A stretch of 64,000 nt of DNA from Xanthobacteraceae bacterium 501b (GCA_000378025.1 KB899087.1:3410001-3474000); one strand, 5' to 3'. Numbered from the stretch's first letter, positions 46,492 through 55,228 are shown. Numbers and translations are program-made. The notes: generated from the sequence alone by a model not told the origin.

Positions 46492-48162
46492 TCATGGAAA
46501 AAGCCCGTGCAGGAACCAGCGCGGCGCGCCGGCCCCCGCTTGCGCCTCGCGCTCATACAGGCCGGCGCGGAACAGCCAGAAGCGCCGACCTTCGCGGTTC
46601 TCCACCCGATAATAGTCGCGCGTCGGTGCCGCCCCCGGCTGCCGCCACCATTCCGGGGCGAGCCGCTCGGGTCCCTCGGCGTGGGCGACCTCATGCACCA
46701 CGCGCCGCCAGCGGAAGCGCAGGGGGGCGCCGTCCGGCACCTCGGCCAGCGCCTCCACCGGCTGGGGCGGGTCGAACAGGGTCAGCGGGCGCGCCGGCGC
46801 CTCGGGCGACGGCGGGGGTGCCGGAAGAGAAGCGCCACCCGCCGGCACCAGCGCACTGGCGCGGTCGGGGTCGTGCGTATCGCGCTGCAGGAAACGCAGC
46901 ACCCGCTCGCGGCCCAGCCGCACGCTAAGCCGGTCGATCAGCGCGGCCACCTCCTCTTCCTCCACCGCGCGGCCATCGAGGCTCACCTGCGCCGGGGTGA
47001 GTTTCTCCGCCCGCAGCACGCCGAGCCGCACGAGATCGAAGCCGAAGCCGGGGTCGAGCGGGTCGGCCAGCGCCTCGATCCGCTCACGCCAGAGCCGGGC
47101 CAGCGCCACACCATCGCGCAGAGGCCGCGCCGTCTCGATCTTCAGCCGCCGCACCGCCCCATCGGTGCGGAAGAAGCACGCCTCGAAGGCCCGCCCCCCT
47201 GCGCCGCGTGCCTCCAGCATCAAAGCGAGGTCGTCGATCAGCAGGGCCAGCGTCGCCTCGATATCGGCCGTGCGGGCGATGGGCTCGGCAAAGCGCCGCT
47301 CGGCGATGCATTCCGGCAGCGGGCGGCGTGGCACCAGACGCACATCCTCGCGCCCCAGCGTGCGCGCCAGTCGCGTCAGAAGCTCAGCGCCGAAGCGGGC
47401 CGCGAGCGGCGTGCCGGGGCGGGCGGCAAGGTCGCCGATGGTCTTGAGCCCGGCGCGGGAAAGGCCGGTGACGATCTGCGCACTCACACCGAGCCGGGCG
47501 ACCGGCAGGCCGGCGACCGCCTGCGCCTCGCCGCCCGGCGGCACCACGCCGCCTTGACCTGAACGGGCCAGCGCCCGCGCGGCATCCGGCGTGCCGGCAA
47601 TCACCGCGCGCGCGCTGACGCCATGGCGCTGGAGATGGGCGAGAAGGCGCGTGCGCAGTGCCGCCTCGCCGCCGAACAGATGCGCGCAGCCGGTGATGTC
47701 GAGCATCAGCCCGTCCGGCACTCCCTCCGGTGTGTCGAGCGCCACCAGCGGCGTCCAGCGATCGCAATCATCCGCCACCACCTCCAGAAAGGCGGCATCG
47801 GCGGCGGGGTCATAGTCGAGCACGGCGAGGCCGGGCACGCGGGCGCGCGCATCGGCCAGCGTCAAGCCGGGGACAAGGCCGGCCCGGCGCGCGGCACGGT
47901 CGAGCGCGGCAAGGCGCAGCGCGCCCTGCACCTTCTCGACGAAGACCCGAGGCGCGGGGGCGAAGGGGTCATTGATCTGCTGGTTGCCGCCCTGCGGATC
48001 GCCCTCCCCGTCTCGCGCCCGCCCCCCCTCAGCCGGTGCGACGCAGGGCGACGACCGCGCCCCGCCGCGCCTCCGGCGTAGCCGCTCGATCCGGTCGGCC
48101 GGCAGGAACGGGAACCACAGTGCGAGATAGCGTGTCGAGGTCGCGGAAGGTACAGGCCGCAT
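46492..48162 (-). CDS. imuB: ImuB, Y-family polymerase-like mutagenesis protein
   Basis: A 556-residue member of the Y-polymerase superfamily that lacks catalytic acidic residues in its class and acts as an adaptor for DnaE2 and the beta clamp. It begins TRYLALWFPFLPADRIERL, as in other ImuB proteins, and has DGLMLDITGCAHLFGGE and a C-terminal region ending WFLHGLFP. Its start lies inside imuA, overlapping it by 134 bp in another frame, so translation may be coupled. Confidence 0.94.
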   Translation of the reverse strand: MRPVPSATSTRYLALWFPFLPADRIERLRRRRGGARSSPCVAPAEGGRARDGEGDPQGGNQQINDPFAPAPRVFVEKVQGALRLAALDRAARRAGLVPGLTLADARARVPGLAVLDYDPAADAAFLEVVADDCDRWTPLVALDTPEGVPDGLMLDITGCAHLFGGEAALRTRLLAHLQRHGVSARAVIAGTPDAARALARSGQGGVVPPGGEAQAVAGLPVARLGVSAQIVTGLSRAGLKTIGDLAARPGTPLAARFGAELLTRLARTLGREDVRLVPRRPLPECIAERRFAEPIARTADIEATLALLIDDLALMLEARGAGGRAFEACFFRTDGAVRRLKIETARPLRDGVALARLWRERIEALADPLDPGFGFDLVRLGVLRAEKLTPAQVSLDGRAVEEEEVAALIDRLSVRLGRERVLRFLQRDTHDPDRASALVPAGGASLPAPPPSPEAPARPLTLFDPPQPVEALAEVPDGAPLRFRWRRVVHEVAHAEGPERLAPEWWRQPGAAPTRDYYRVENREGRRFWLFRAGLYEREAQAGAGAPRWFLHGLFP

Positions 48163-48871
48163 GGTCCCACTCCAGTTTCCAGTCGCCGCCCTCCACCGGG
48201 CGCCCGCCCTCACCACCGCGATGCCGCAGCAGGGTAGCGCGGAAGGAAGGCCCCCCCGGCGCGTCGCTCTCCAGCGGGGTCGAGGCGGCGGGCGCCACCC
48301 GCCAGCGCGTCGCAACCGCCGTGGCGGCGGGCTGCGGGGTGCTATGCAGCAGGAAACTCGTCACCCCGGAGGCGGCGGCCCGCAACGCGAGACGGCGCGT
48401 CGCGGTGAGGTCGAGCGCCTTCGGCGTGCCCCATATCTCGATGATCAGCGCGCCAAGGCCGACGCAGCGCACGGCGTCGCCGGCCGCCCGCAGCGCCTCC
48501 GCTCCGTCGCGCGCCCGCACCAGGATGAGGCGCGCCGGGTCCAGGCCGAGCGCGGCGAGGCCCGGCGCGTCGAGCCGGCCGAACTCGGCCTCCGCCATGT
48601 CCTGGCGTACCCATAGAAGCGGGCGCCTCTCGCCCGCCGTGCCGCGGCGCTCGGCCCGCAGTGCCAGCGCCAGCGCGAAGCCGGTAGCGGCCGGCATGTC
48701 GGCGCTCGCCGCCGCCTGCACCTCATGCAGAGCGCCACGGGCAAGGCGCACGCCACCCACCTCGGGCTCGGCGGCACCGAGGCAGAAGGACTGTTCGACG
48801 CCGGGCAGACGCGCCGCCTCCAGCCCAGCGAGCATCTGCCTCAGCGCCGCCACATCGCGGATCGAATCCAT
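48029..48871 (-). CDS. imuA: ImuA, SOS mutagenesis protein
   Basis: A 280-residue RecA/SulA-like protein required with ImuB and DnaE2 for damage-induced mutagenesis. It begins DSIRDVAALRQMLAGLEAAR. The core has VRQDMAEAEFGRLDAPGLAA and a family-typical GLGALIIEIWGTPKALDLTA. A LexA box lies 18 bases upstream of the chosen ATG. It is the first gene of the cassette. Its 3' end overlaps imuB by 134 bp. Confidence 0.92.
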   Translation of the reverse strand: MDSIRDVAALRQMLAGLEAARLPGVEQSFCLGAAEPEVGGVRLARGALHEVQAAASADMPAATGFALALALRAERRGTAGERRPLLWVRQDMAEAEFGRLDAPGLAALGLDPARLILVRARDGAEALRAAGDAVRCVGLGALIIEIWGTPKALDLTATRRLALRAAASGVTSFLLHSTPQPAATAVATRWRVAPAASTPLESDAPGGPSFRATLLRHRGGEGGRPVEGGDWKLEWDHAACTFRDLDTLSRTVVPVPAGRPDRAATPEARRGAVVALRRTG

Positions 48872-48888
48872 GGGCGCGCGCTCTATGT

Positions 48889-48903
48889 GTTCATGGTTTG
48901 TTC
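48889..48903 (-). promoter_or_regulatory. LexA box of the imuA-imuB-dnaE2 cassette
   Basis: GTTC-ATGGTTT-GTTC on the plus strand (GAAC-N7-GAAC on the minus strand), a perfect match to the alphaproteobacterial direct-repeat LexA box GTTC-N7-GTTC, 18 bases upstream of imuA. Confidence 0.85.
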
Positions 48904-48953
48904 CATCTAAATCGACTCCATCCGCGCCGAGAGTCAAGCCGTCTGTGAAAGAC

Positions 48954-49394
48954 TCACACCTGCTTGGGGGGCTCCACCGGCCGCGCCGCGCGAAACGTCC
49001 ACAGCGCGTTGCCGGCATAGTGCCAGAGCACCAGCAGCCCGGTGACGAGGATCTGCGCCGGCAGATAGGGCGCGGCAAGAGGGCCGGTGAGTAGCGCCAT
49101 CAGCAGCGCGTTCAGCCCCAGCCCGATGCCGGCGACAGTGAAGAATTTCGCCAGAGCCTCGCGGTGCGGCTTCACCGAGCGGAACACCAGTCGCCGGCCG
49201 AGCTGATAGTTCACCAGCCCCCCGACCACGAAGCCGGCGCAGGAACTCGCCACCGGCCCGGTGACGCCGCCCTGCACAAGGGCGATGAGAACGGCGTATT
49301 GCGCCAGTGTGCCGACGCTGCCAAGGGCGGCGAAGAGCAGAATGTGGCGCCCCCGCGCGGCAAGTGCCGCCCACCGCATGGCCGCCTCGTTCAT
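48954..49394 (-). CDS. GtrA family membrane protein
   Basis: A 146-residue protein with four membrane helices (FAALGSVGTLAQYAVLIALV and three more), matching the GtrA family. GtrA proteins are thought to flip undecaprenyl-phosphate-linked sugars. It follows the GT39 gene by 37 bases and completes a GtrB-GT39-GtrA operon. Confidence 0.88.
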   Translation of the reverse strand: MNEAAMRWAALAARGRHILLFAALGSVGTLAQYAVLIALVQGGVTGPVASSCAGFVVGGLVNYQLGRRLVFRSVKPHREALAKFFTVAGIGLGLNALLMALLTGPLAAPYLPAQILVTGLLVLWHYAGNALWTFRAARPVEPPKQV

Positions 49395-49431
49395 GGGGCG
49401 CCTCTCATGGCTTGGCCTCTGGCTTGGAGTC

Positions 49432-51174
49432 TCACGGCCTGGCCTTGGCGACCTGCGGCCCCGTTCCCTGCGGCGATCCGCCCCCGCTCTGCGCGACCTC
49501 CGGGGCGTCGAGGTCCGGCCCGTCATCGTCCCGGTCCGGCACCTCCACCGGCATGTGCCGCAGGCGCTGGTCCCGCACCGAGGCGAAGGCGAGGCCCAAC
49601 CGGTTCACCGTCGCATAAGGCAAGCCCGGTGCCGCGTCGCAGCCGACATGGCGGGCGGTTAGGATGAAATCGGCGTCTTCCCAGTCCTCGACCGCCTCGA
49701 AGCGGGAGCCGAGATAGGTGAGCGCCTGCACGTCCTCGGCGCAGACCGAGACCTTATAGGGATGGGCCGGTGGCGCTTCGCGCTCCACGCCATGGCGTAG
49801 CGCCAGCGCCGCCTCGCGCAGGCTCGACGACCAGTAATCGCCCTCGAAGCGACCCCACGCGCCTGATGTGCCGCCGACGATCTGGTTGTAGGCGACATAT
49901 TCATAGGGATGCAGGCGCCACAGCACCGAGGCGTTGAACAGGAACAGCCCCAGCGCCGCCAGGGCGAAGCCCGCCCCCGCAAGCCGCACCCGCTGGCTCA
50001 GCATGCGGAAGGCGCCGACCAGCCCGAGCGAGGCCAGCACCGTCACCGGCGGCAGCACGAAGAGGAAATGCCGAATGCCGTTGTAAAGCGGGGGATCCGT
50101 CAGCACCGCGACGGCGACCGGCACCAGGATCGCCAGCGCCAGCGGCACTGCGAGCAGCAGGTGCTGGGGCGACAGGCCGATCCACGCATGGGGCGCGCGC
50201 AGGCGATTCACCAAAGCCAAAACCGCCAGCACCAGCGCCGCCATCAGGCCAAGCAGCGTCACCTCCGGCAGCTTGATCAGCAGATATTCCGGCATATAGG
50301 TCGGCGGCAGCTGGTCGATCGGCAGCAGCTGACCGTTGAACAACGTCTTGAGGTCGAAGCTGAAATGGCTGAAGGCGCCCATCGCCTTGAACAGGTTGGT
50401 CGGCGGCAGCACCGACCACGGCCAGGTCGCGGCCATGAGAGCGAGCGCGGCGAGGCCGGCGATGCTGAGGCGCGGCAGTAGACGCAGCGGCAGGCGCATA
50501 TCGCGCAGCAGCACCATCGCCGCCCCGATCGTCAGCACGAGATAGAGGACAGCGAACACCCCGCCCACCCGCAGCCCGAGCGCGCAGCCGACCGAAAGGC
50601 CGAGGCCGAGCACGGTGCGTCCGCGGGGCAGGGCCGGCAGCTCGCCCGCTAAGGCGGTGATGAAATACAGGCTCCACACCATGGCGGCGGCGAAGGGCAC
50701 GTCCTTGGTGTGGGTGAACATCGCCCCGCCATACATGCCGGTGAAGGCCAGCAGTAGAACCGCCACCACTCCCGCGCCCTCGCCGCCGAGACGCCTTGCC
50801 AACCGCCAGGTGCCGATGAGGCCGACAAAGCCGAAGCCGGCGGAGAGCAGGTGGCGCCACTCATAGAGCGGTAGCGGCACATAGGGCTCGAGGCCGGCCG
50901 CGATCAGGTCGAACAATCCGCCATAGAGATAGAGGTTGATGTAGTGGAAGGCCCGGTCGTCGGTGAAACCGCTCGCATACCAGGCCAGCAGGAGCTGGCC
51001 GTAGGCGTGCTGAACCGGCTCGTCATTGCTGATTCCGTAGTCGCGAAAGGTGAGCACCATGAAGGCCGCCACCGCCGCAAAAACGGCGAGGCTGGCGAGG
51101 CGCACCAGCGGAAGGGAGCGCCAGCGCAGGGCCGAGGGCTGGGCTGCGCGAAGGCCGGACGAGGCGAGGCTCAC
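49432..51174 (-). CDS. GT39-type (ArnT/PMT-like) membrane glycosyltransferase
   Basis: A 580-residue protein with about ten or more membrane helices and the GT-C fold. The acidic loop after the first helix is YGISNDEPVQHAYGQ, containing the Asp-Glu pair typical of polyprenyl-phosphate-sugar dependent transferases. It has large periplasmic loops. It probably moves a sugar from Und-P to lipid A or another envelope acceptor; the acceptor is not known. Its start overlaps the stop of the GtrB gene by 4 bp. Confidence 0.86.
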   Translation of the reverse strand: MSLASSGLRAAQPSALRWRSLPLVRLASLAVFAAVAAFMVLTFRDYGISNDEPVQHAYGQLLLAWYASGFTDDRAFHYINLYLYGGLFDLIAAGLEPYVPLPLYEWRHLLSAGFGFVGLIGTWRLARRLGGEGAGVVAVLLLAFTGMYGGAMFTHTKDVPFAAAMVWSLYFITALAGELPALPRGRTVLGLGLSVGCALGLRVGGVFAVLYLVLTIGAAMVLLRDMRLPLRLLPRLSIAGLAALALMAATWPWSVLPPTNLFKAMGAFSHFSFDLKTLFNGQLLPIDQLPPTYMPEYLLIKLPEVTLLGLMAALVLAVLALVNRLRAPHAWIGLSPQHLLLAVPLALAILVPVAVAVLTDPPLYNGIRHFLFVLPPVTVLASLGLVGAFRMLSQRVRLAGAGFALAALGLFLFNASVLWRLHPYEYVAYNQIVGGTSGAWGRFEGDYWSSSLREAALALRHGVEREAPPAHPYKVSVCAEDVQALTYLGSRFEAVEDWEDADFILTARHVGCDAAPGLPYATVNRLGLAFASVRDQRLRHMPVEVPDRDDDGPDLDAPEVAQSGGGSPQGTGPQVAKARP

Positions 51175-52208
51175 GGGGCAAAGCCCTCGGGGACCAGTGC
51201 CGGCGCCTGCCGCATCTCAGCCTGCAGCGAGGCCGCCGGAAGCGCAGCGGGCGGCGCGAAACCGATCTCGTCGGCGATGAGGTAGAGCGGCCGGCGCTTC
51301 ACCTCGGTGAAGATGCGCCCGACATATTCGCCGATGACGCCGAGACTGATAAGTTGCACGCCCGAAACGAACAGCATGCTGACCATGATGGTGGGGAAGC
51401 CGGGCGTCCGCACGCCAAACACCAGCGCCTCGCCCAGCAGATAAAGCCCGTACAGTCCCGACAGCCCGGCCAGCAGGACGCCCGCCAGCGACCAAACGCG
51501 CAGCGGCACCATGGAGAAGGAGGAAAGCCCGTCAATGGCGTAGCGCAGCAGGCGCAGCGTGTTGAATGAGCTCTCGCCGCCGGCGCGCTCGGCCACCTCG
51601 AAGTTGACCTGCTCCTGGCGGAAGCCGACCCAGCTGGTGATGCCCTTCATGAAGCGGTTGCGCTCGGGCAGGGCATTGATGGCATCGACCACGCGGCGGT
51701 CGAAAAGGCGAAAGTCGCCCGCCCCCTCCGGAATGTCGACCTCGCACAGCGCGTGGAAGAAATGATAGAAGCCGCGCGAAAATAACCGCCGCGCCAGCGG
51801 ATCGGTGTGGCGCGACCGGCGCACCGCCGTCACCATCTGGGCGCCGCCGCGCCAGCGCTCGATCATCTCCGGGATGACCTCCGGCGGATGCTGCAGATCG
51901 GCATCCATCAGCACGACGATATCGCCAACCGCCGCCCGCAGGCCGGCCGCCATTGCCGATTCCTTGCCGAAATTGCGGGCGAAGCGCAGCGCCTTGATGT
52001 TGGGATCGCGCGTGCCGAGCGCTGTCAGAAGATCGAAACTGTCATCACGGCTGCCATCGTCGACAAAGACGAACTCCCGCCGCAGGCCGGGATAAGCGTC
52101 GAGCACCGTGCACAAACGGGCGTGCAGCGCCGCAAGGCAGCGCGCCTCATTATACACCGGCACCACGATCGAGATCAGGCTCGGCCATTTTTCAGAAGCT
52201 GTCGTCAT
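51171..52208 (-). CDS. GtrB/DPM1-like polyprenyl-phosphate glycosyltransferase
   Basis: A 345-residue GT2 enzyme. The N-terminal GT-A domain has ISIVVPVYNEARCLAALH, FVDDGSRDDSFDLL and the acidic motif LMDADLQHPPEV; two C-terminal membrane helices follow (VWSLAGVLLAGLSGLYGLYL and a second). It should make undecaprenyl-phosphate-sugar on the cytoplasmic face. First gene of the minus-strand operon and divergent from the ChbG-like deacetylase gene. Confidence 0.92.
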   Translation of the reverse strand: MTTASEKWPSLISIVVPVYNEARCLAALHARLCTVLDAYPGLRREFVFVDDGSRDDSFDLLTALGTRDPNIKALRFARNFGKESAMAAGLRAAVGDIVVLMDADLQHPPEVIPEMIERWRGGAQMVTAVRRSRHTDPLARRLFSRGFYHFFHALCEVDIPEGAGDFRLFDRRVVDAINALPERNRFMKGITSWVGFRQEQVNFEVAERAGGESSFNTLRLLRYAIDGLSSFSMVPLRVWSLAGVLLAGLSGLYGLYLLGEALVFGVRTPGFPTIMVSMLFVSGVQLISLGVIGEYVGRIFTEVKRRPLYLIADEIGFAPPAALPAASLQAEMRQAPALVPEGFAP

Positions 52209-52336
52209 GATTTCAAGCTGTTTTTACTTGATTTCAGCCACACGGGCAGGCGATGTTTACGTCAGGTAAGACACTCTTCCCTATAGTAAACGCACGACCA
52301 ACTTTCGTGAAGCTTGCATTGACGTATGAGCCGATT

Positions 52337-53251
52337 GTGCTCTTTGTTTGTCGGGCAGACACAGAGGGAAACATCCTGAAAGCCATCGTCATCTGCGCCG
52401 ACGACTACGGGCTGAGCGACGGCGTCAGCGCCGCCATCGAGGACTTGATCGCGCGCGGCCGGCTCTCGGCCACCGGCGCCATGACCGGGCTGCCGGGCTG
52501 GAAGCGGCGGGCCGCCGGCCTCAAGGCGCTGGTAGCCCACCATCCCGCCGATATCGGCCTGCATCTCACCCTCACCGGCCAGCGCCCCCTAACCCACGCG
52601 CGCGGACTGGCGCGGGGTGGCCGCCTACCGGAGATCGGGCCGCTGGTCCTGCGCGCGCTCGCCGGGGCGCTGCCGCGCGCAGCGCTGGAGGAGGAACTGC
52701 GCGCCCAGTTCGACGCCTTCGAGGACGAATGGGGAGCGCCGCCCGATTTCATCGACGGCCACCAGCATGCCCATGCGCTGCCGGGAATCCGCGAGATCGT
52801 CATCGCCGAGATGACGGCGCGCTATGGCGGGCGCCTGCCCTGGCTGCGCAACTGCACCGAGCCCGCCTCATGGGCCCGCCGGCGTCGGCTCGGCCTGCGC
52901 AAGGCGCTGGTCGTCGGCACCCTCTCCGCCGGCAGCGCGTCGCGGGCCGCGCAATCCGGCATCGCCTGTAATGACAGCTTTCGCGGCCTCTATGGCTTCA
53001 CCTGCGACCCGCCCTACCGCGATGTATTCCGAGCCAGCCTTGCCGGGCCAGGGGAGCGCGTGCTGGTGCATTGCCATCCCGGTCATGTCGACGAGGAACT
53101 GCGCCGGCTCGACCCGCTGCTGGAGCCGCGCGCTCGCGAATACGCCTATCTCGGCTCGGACGAATGCCGGGAAGATCTTGAGCGCGCTGGCGTCCGGCCC
53201 GCTCGCTTCACGGAGACCGGACAGGGACCAGGATCAATCGCGGGCGCCTGA
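52337..53251 (+). CDS. ChbG/HpnK (YdjC-like) carbohydrate deacetylase
   Basis: A deacetylase of the YdjC superfamily. Metal-site motifs are ICADDYGLSDGV (Asp pair), HLTLTGQRPL and DGHQHAHALPGI, with a C-terminal VHCHPGHVDEEL. Characterised relatives remove N-acetyl groups from chitobiose (ChbG) or from Und-P-linked amino sugars (NaxD). The start is uncertain. The GTG at 52337 is the last standard in-frame start before the domain, but the normal N-terminus would begin at a CTG at 52376, which has GAGGG seven bases upstream. An ATG at 52253 lies further up, within a possible promoter. Next to GtrB, GT39 and GtrA genes. Confidence 0.88.
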   Translation: MLFVCRADTEGNILKAIVICADDYGLSDGVSAAIEDLIARGRLSATGAMTGLPGWKRRAAGLKALVAHHPADIGLHLTLTGQRPLTHARGLARGGRLPEIGPLVLRALAGALPRAALEEELRAQFDAFEDEWGAPPDFIDGHQHAHALPGIREIVIAEMTARYGGRLPWLRNCTEPASWARRRRLGLRKALVVGTLSAGSASRAAQSGIACNDSFRGLYGFTCDPPYRDVFRASLAGPGERVLVHCHPGHVDEELRRLDPLLEPRAREYAYLGSDECREDLERAGVRPARFTETGQGPGSIAGA

Positions 53252-53674
53252 CGCGGCTGGCGGCGCCTCGTCGGCCATGACGAGACGGCCTTCCTCGGCC
53301 TTGTAGTAGAATTGGCTGGCCACCATCCAGCCCTTGAGCGGGCGCAGCGGCGGGATGCAGGTCAGCAGCAACACAGGCAGGGTGGTGACGAGGTGGACCC
53401 AATAGGGCACCTGGAACGCCACCTCCAGCCACAGGCCGAAGATCACTGCCGGCACGCAGACAAAGCAGATGACGAAAAAGGCCGGGCCGTCCGCCGGATC
53501 GGCGAAGGAATAGTCGAGCCCGCAGACCTCGCAACGCGGCGCCAGCTTCAGGAACCCGTCAAACAGTTTCCCCTCGCCGCAGCGCGGGCAACAGGCACGC
53601 ATGCCGCAGGTGAAGGGCGACAGCCGGGCATAGGGCCGGTCGGCGACCGGCACGGAAGGCAAGCGGGCGGACAT
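53234..53674 (-). CDS. DUF983 family protein
   Basis: A 146-residue protein with an N-terminal zinc-ribbon-like segment (CGMRACCPRCGEGKLFDGFL, then RCEVCGLDYSF) and two membrane helices (FVICFVCVPAVIFGLWLEVA and VTTLPVLLLTCIPPLRPL). It matches DUF983. Function unknown; some alphaproteobacterial members sit near cytochrome oxidase or nudix genes, which is not the case here. It overlaps the convergent ChbG-like gene by 18 bp. Confidence 0.87.
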   Translation of the reverse strand: MSARLPSVPVADRPYARLSPFTCGMRACCPRCGEGKLFDGFLKLAPRCEVCGLDYSFADPADGPAFFVICFVCVPAVIFGLWLEVAFQVPYWVHLVTTLPVLLLTCIPPLRPLKGWMVASQFYYKAEEGRLVMADEAPPAASGARD

Positions 53675-53784
53675 GGCAGTTCTCCTGCGCGCCGACACTC
53701 GTGGGCGCACGCGCACGGACCTCGCACGCTACATTCAAGAGCTAGTCATAAAAGCATTCAATGTCAATAAAATGATGCATTGTA

Positions 53785-53805
53785 TGCAAATTGACTGCAA
53801 ATTGA
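53785..53805. promoter_or_regulatory. Tandem TGCAAATTGA repeats
   Basis: TGCAAATTGA occurs at 53785-53794 and 53796-53805, 11 bp apart (one helical turn), in an AT-rich 257-bp gap between the DUF983 gene and the divergent small gene at 53932. A candidate operator. Confidence 0.4.
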
Positions 53806-53931
53806 TACTTTCGCACGGCTCGTCGCGACACCGGGCAAAGCCGGTAATCGGAGCGGGTCATTAACCAATTGCGGGCATGTTTGCGGGGATAAACGCCACG
53901 GCGATTCGCCGAACACGAGTCCTGAAGTCGC

Positions 53932-54144
53932 ATGAGTAACGTTGTTCCCTTCCCCGTCCGCGTCGCCCCCCCCGAGAGCGAGGACGCATTCGACATCGAC
54001 CTCCTCACCGCCGTCGACGTCGCCATCCGTGATCTGCGCGACATCGCGTTTCGGCTGCGCGGCGATGCGAGCGGGCAAGAGCAGGCGCATGACTGCCTCG
54101 ACATGCTGACCCGCGCGCTGGAAAACGCCCGCGCACAGGGCTGA
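53932..54144 (+). CDS. Small acidic hypothetical protein
   Basis: A 70-residue protein, SNVVPFPVRVAPPESEDAFD at the start and a helical LLTAVDVAIRDLRDIAFRLR stretch after it. No family recognised. It has two Cys/His-poor helical segments and a Pro-rich N-terminus; it may be a small regulatory or scaffolding protein, but nothing in the sequence decides this. Codon use fits coding DNA, and the AT-rich region with repeats lies upstream. Confidence 0.6.
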   Translation: MSNVVPFPVRVAPPESEDAFDIDLLTAVDVAIRDLRDIAFRLRGDASGQEQAHDCLDMLTRALENARAQG

Positions 54145-54169
54145 GCCGGCTGAGGGCCGGCCCGCTCGC

Positions 54170-54832
54170 TCAGCCGATCAGCTGGTGCAGCAGGAACAGG
54201 CCAGCCTTGATGAAGGCCCAGATCACGCCCGAGACGACACCGAGCGAGGCGATGGCCACCGCCATGCCGGCGAGGATCCACACCCCGTCGCGCTCCAGAA
54301 TGCCGAGCGCCAGGATGCAGATGGCCAGCGCCGGCAGCATGTTGCCGAGCGGGATCGGCAGTACCAGCACCACCGCCAGCACGAAACACATCACCCCGAC
54401 GATGTTCTCCGCCGGCGGATGCGCCAGAACTCCCAGACGTGGGCGTAACAGCCTCTCCGCCCGCGCCAGCCAGGGGGTCGCCTTGGCGACGAAGGCGGCG
54501 AAGTCCTTGCGGGCGATGGAACGCCGGGCAATGATCGGCGGCAGCCAGGGCGACCAGCCGAGCGCGAGTTGGAGGGTGAGGAACACCAAAGGTGCGCCAA
54601 GCACCGAGGAAGTTCCGGGCGGGGTCGGCAGCGCGTTGGGCAGCGCGAAGATCAGCATCAGCGGCCCGAAGGCCCGCTCCTGCATAACCTTCAGCAGATC
54701 ACCCACCGCGATGCGCTCGCGCGTTTCATCCGCCGCAATGCCGTTCAGCACCTCGGACAGGCGCAACGCCGCGTCCGGCCCGGCGTTCTGCGGGGCATCG
54801 GCACGTTCTTCGGTCGGCGGTGGGGACAGCAC
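54170..54832 (-). CDS. ExoD family membrane protein
   Basis: A 220-residue protein of the ExoD family, named for a Sinorhizobium gene needed for exopolysaccharide and alkaline tolerance. It has the typical core LMLIFALPNALPTPPGTSSV, and about four membrane helices (VMCFVLAVVLVLPIPLGNML and others). Biochemical function unknown. Start is GTG with GGAGGAG upstream. Confidence 0.88.
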   Translation of the reverse strand: MLSPPPTEERADAPQNAGPDAALRLSEVLNGIAADETRERIAVGDLLKVMQERAFGPLMLIFALPNALPTPPGTSSVLGAPLVFLTLQLALGWSPWLPPIIARRSIARKDFAAFVAKATPWLARAERLLRPRLGVLAHPPAENIVGVMCFVLAVVLVLPIPLGNMLPALAICILALGILERDGVWILAGMAVAIASLGVVSGVIWAFIKAGLFLLHQLIG

Positions 54833-55012
54833 GGCGGGCGAAACTCCTCCCGGGGAACCTGGAGACCGGACGCGCGCCCCTGCCCGGCTGGATTACGGGA
54901 CAAGGGGTGGACGCACCCAGATCAGGCCCGCGACGGGACCTCGTCTTCACATAGGGACGGAATGTGACAATGACCAGAAGCGACGGCCGGAAGCCGGGCT
55001 GGGCGTCGCCGC

Positions 55013-55105
55013 TCAGGTCCAGCTGAACAGGAACGCGCCGACGGCCACGAGCGTGATGACCACCACGGCGATCGAGTGCTTCATCGTCCAGTTATGCAGC
55101 GTCAC
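55013..55105 (-). CDS. 30-residue single-helix membrane microprotein
   Basis: A short reading frame, GTG start at 55105, TGA at 55013-55015, with an excellent Shine-Dalgarno GAGGG (55118-55114) eight bases upstream. The product is 30 residues: a short polar N-terminus (TLHNWTMKHS) then one hydrophobic helix (IAVVVITLVAVGAFLFSW). It lies in the 396-bp gap between exoD and the Hsp70-like gene, on exoD's strand. No family recognised. Coding status rests on the ribosome site and clean membrane helix. Confidence 0.55.
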   Translation of the reverse strand: MTLHNWTMKHSIAVVVITLVAVGAFLFSWT

Positions 55106-55228
55106 GGCGTTTTCCCTCGTGAATGTCGTCCAGCTGTGGCGCCTCTGGCGGGCAACGTCAACATCATGTCAGTTGAAGATGACCGGCGAAGCCTCTAGGA
55201 AGGCGCCCCTTCCGGCGGGAGCCTGACG

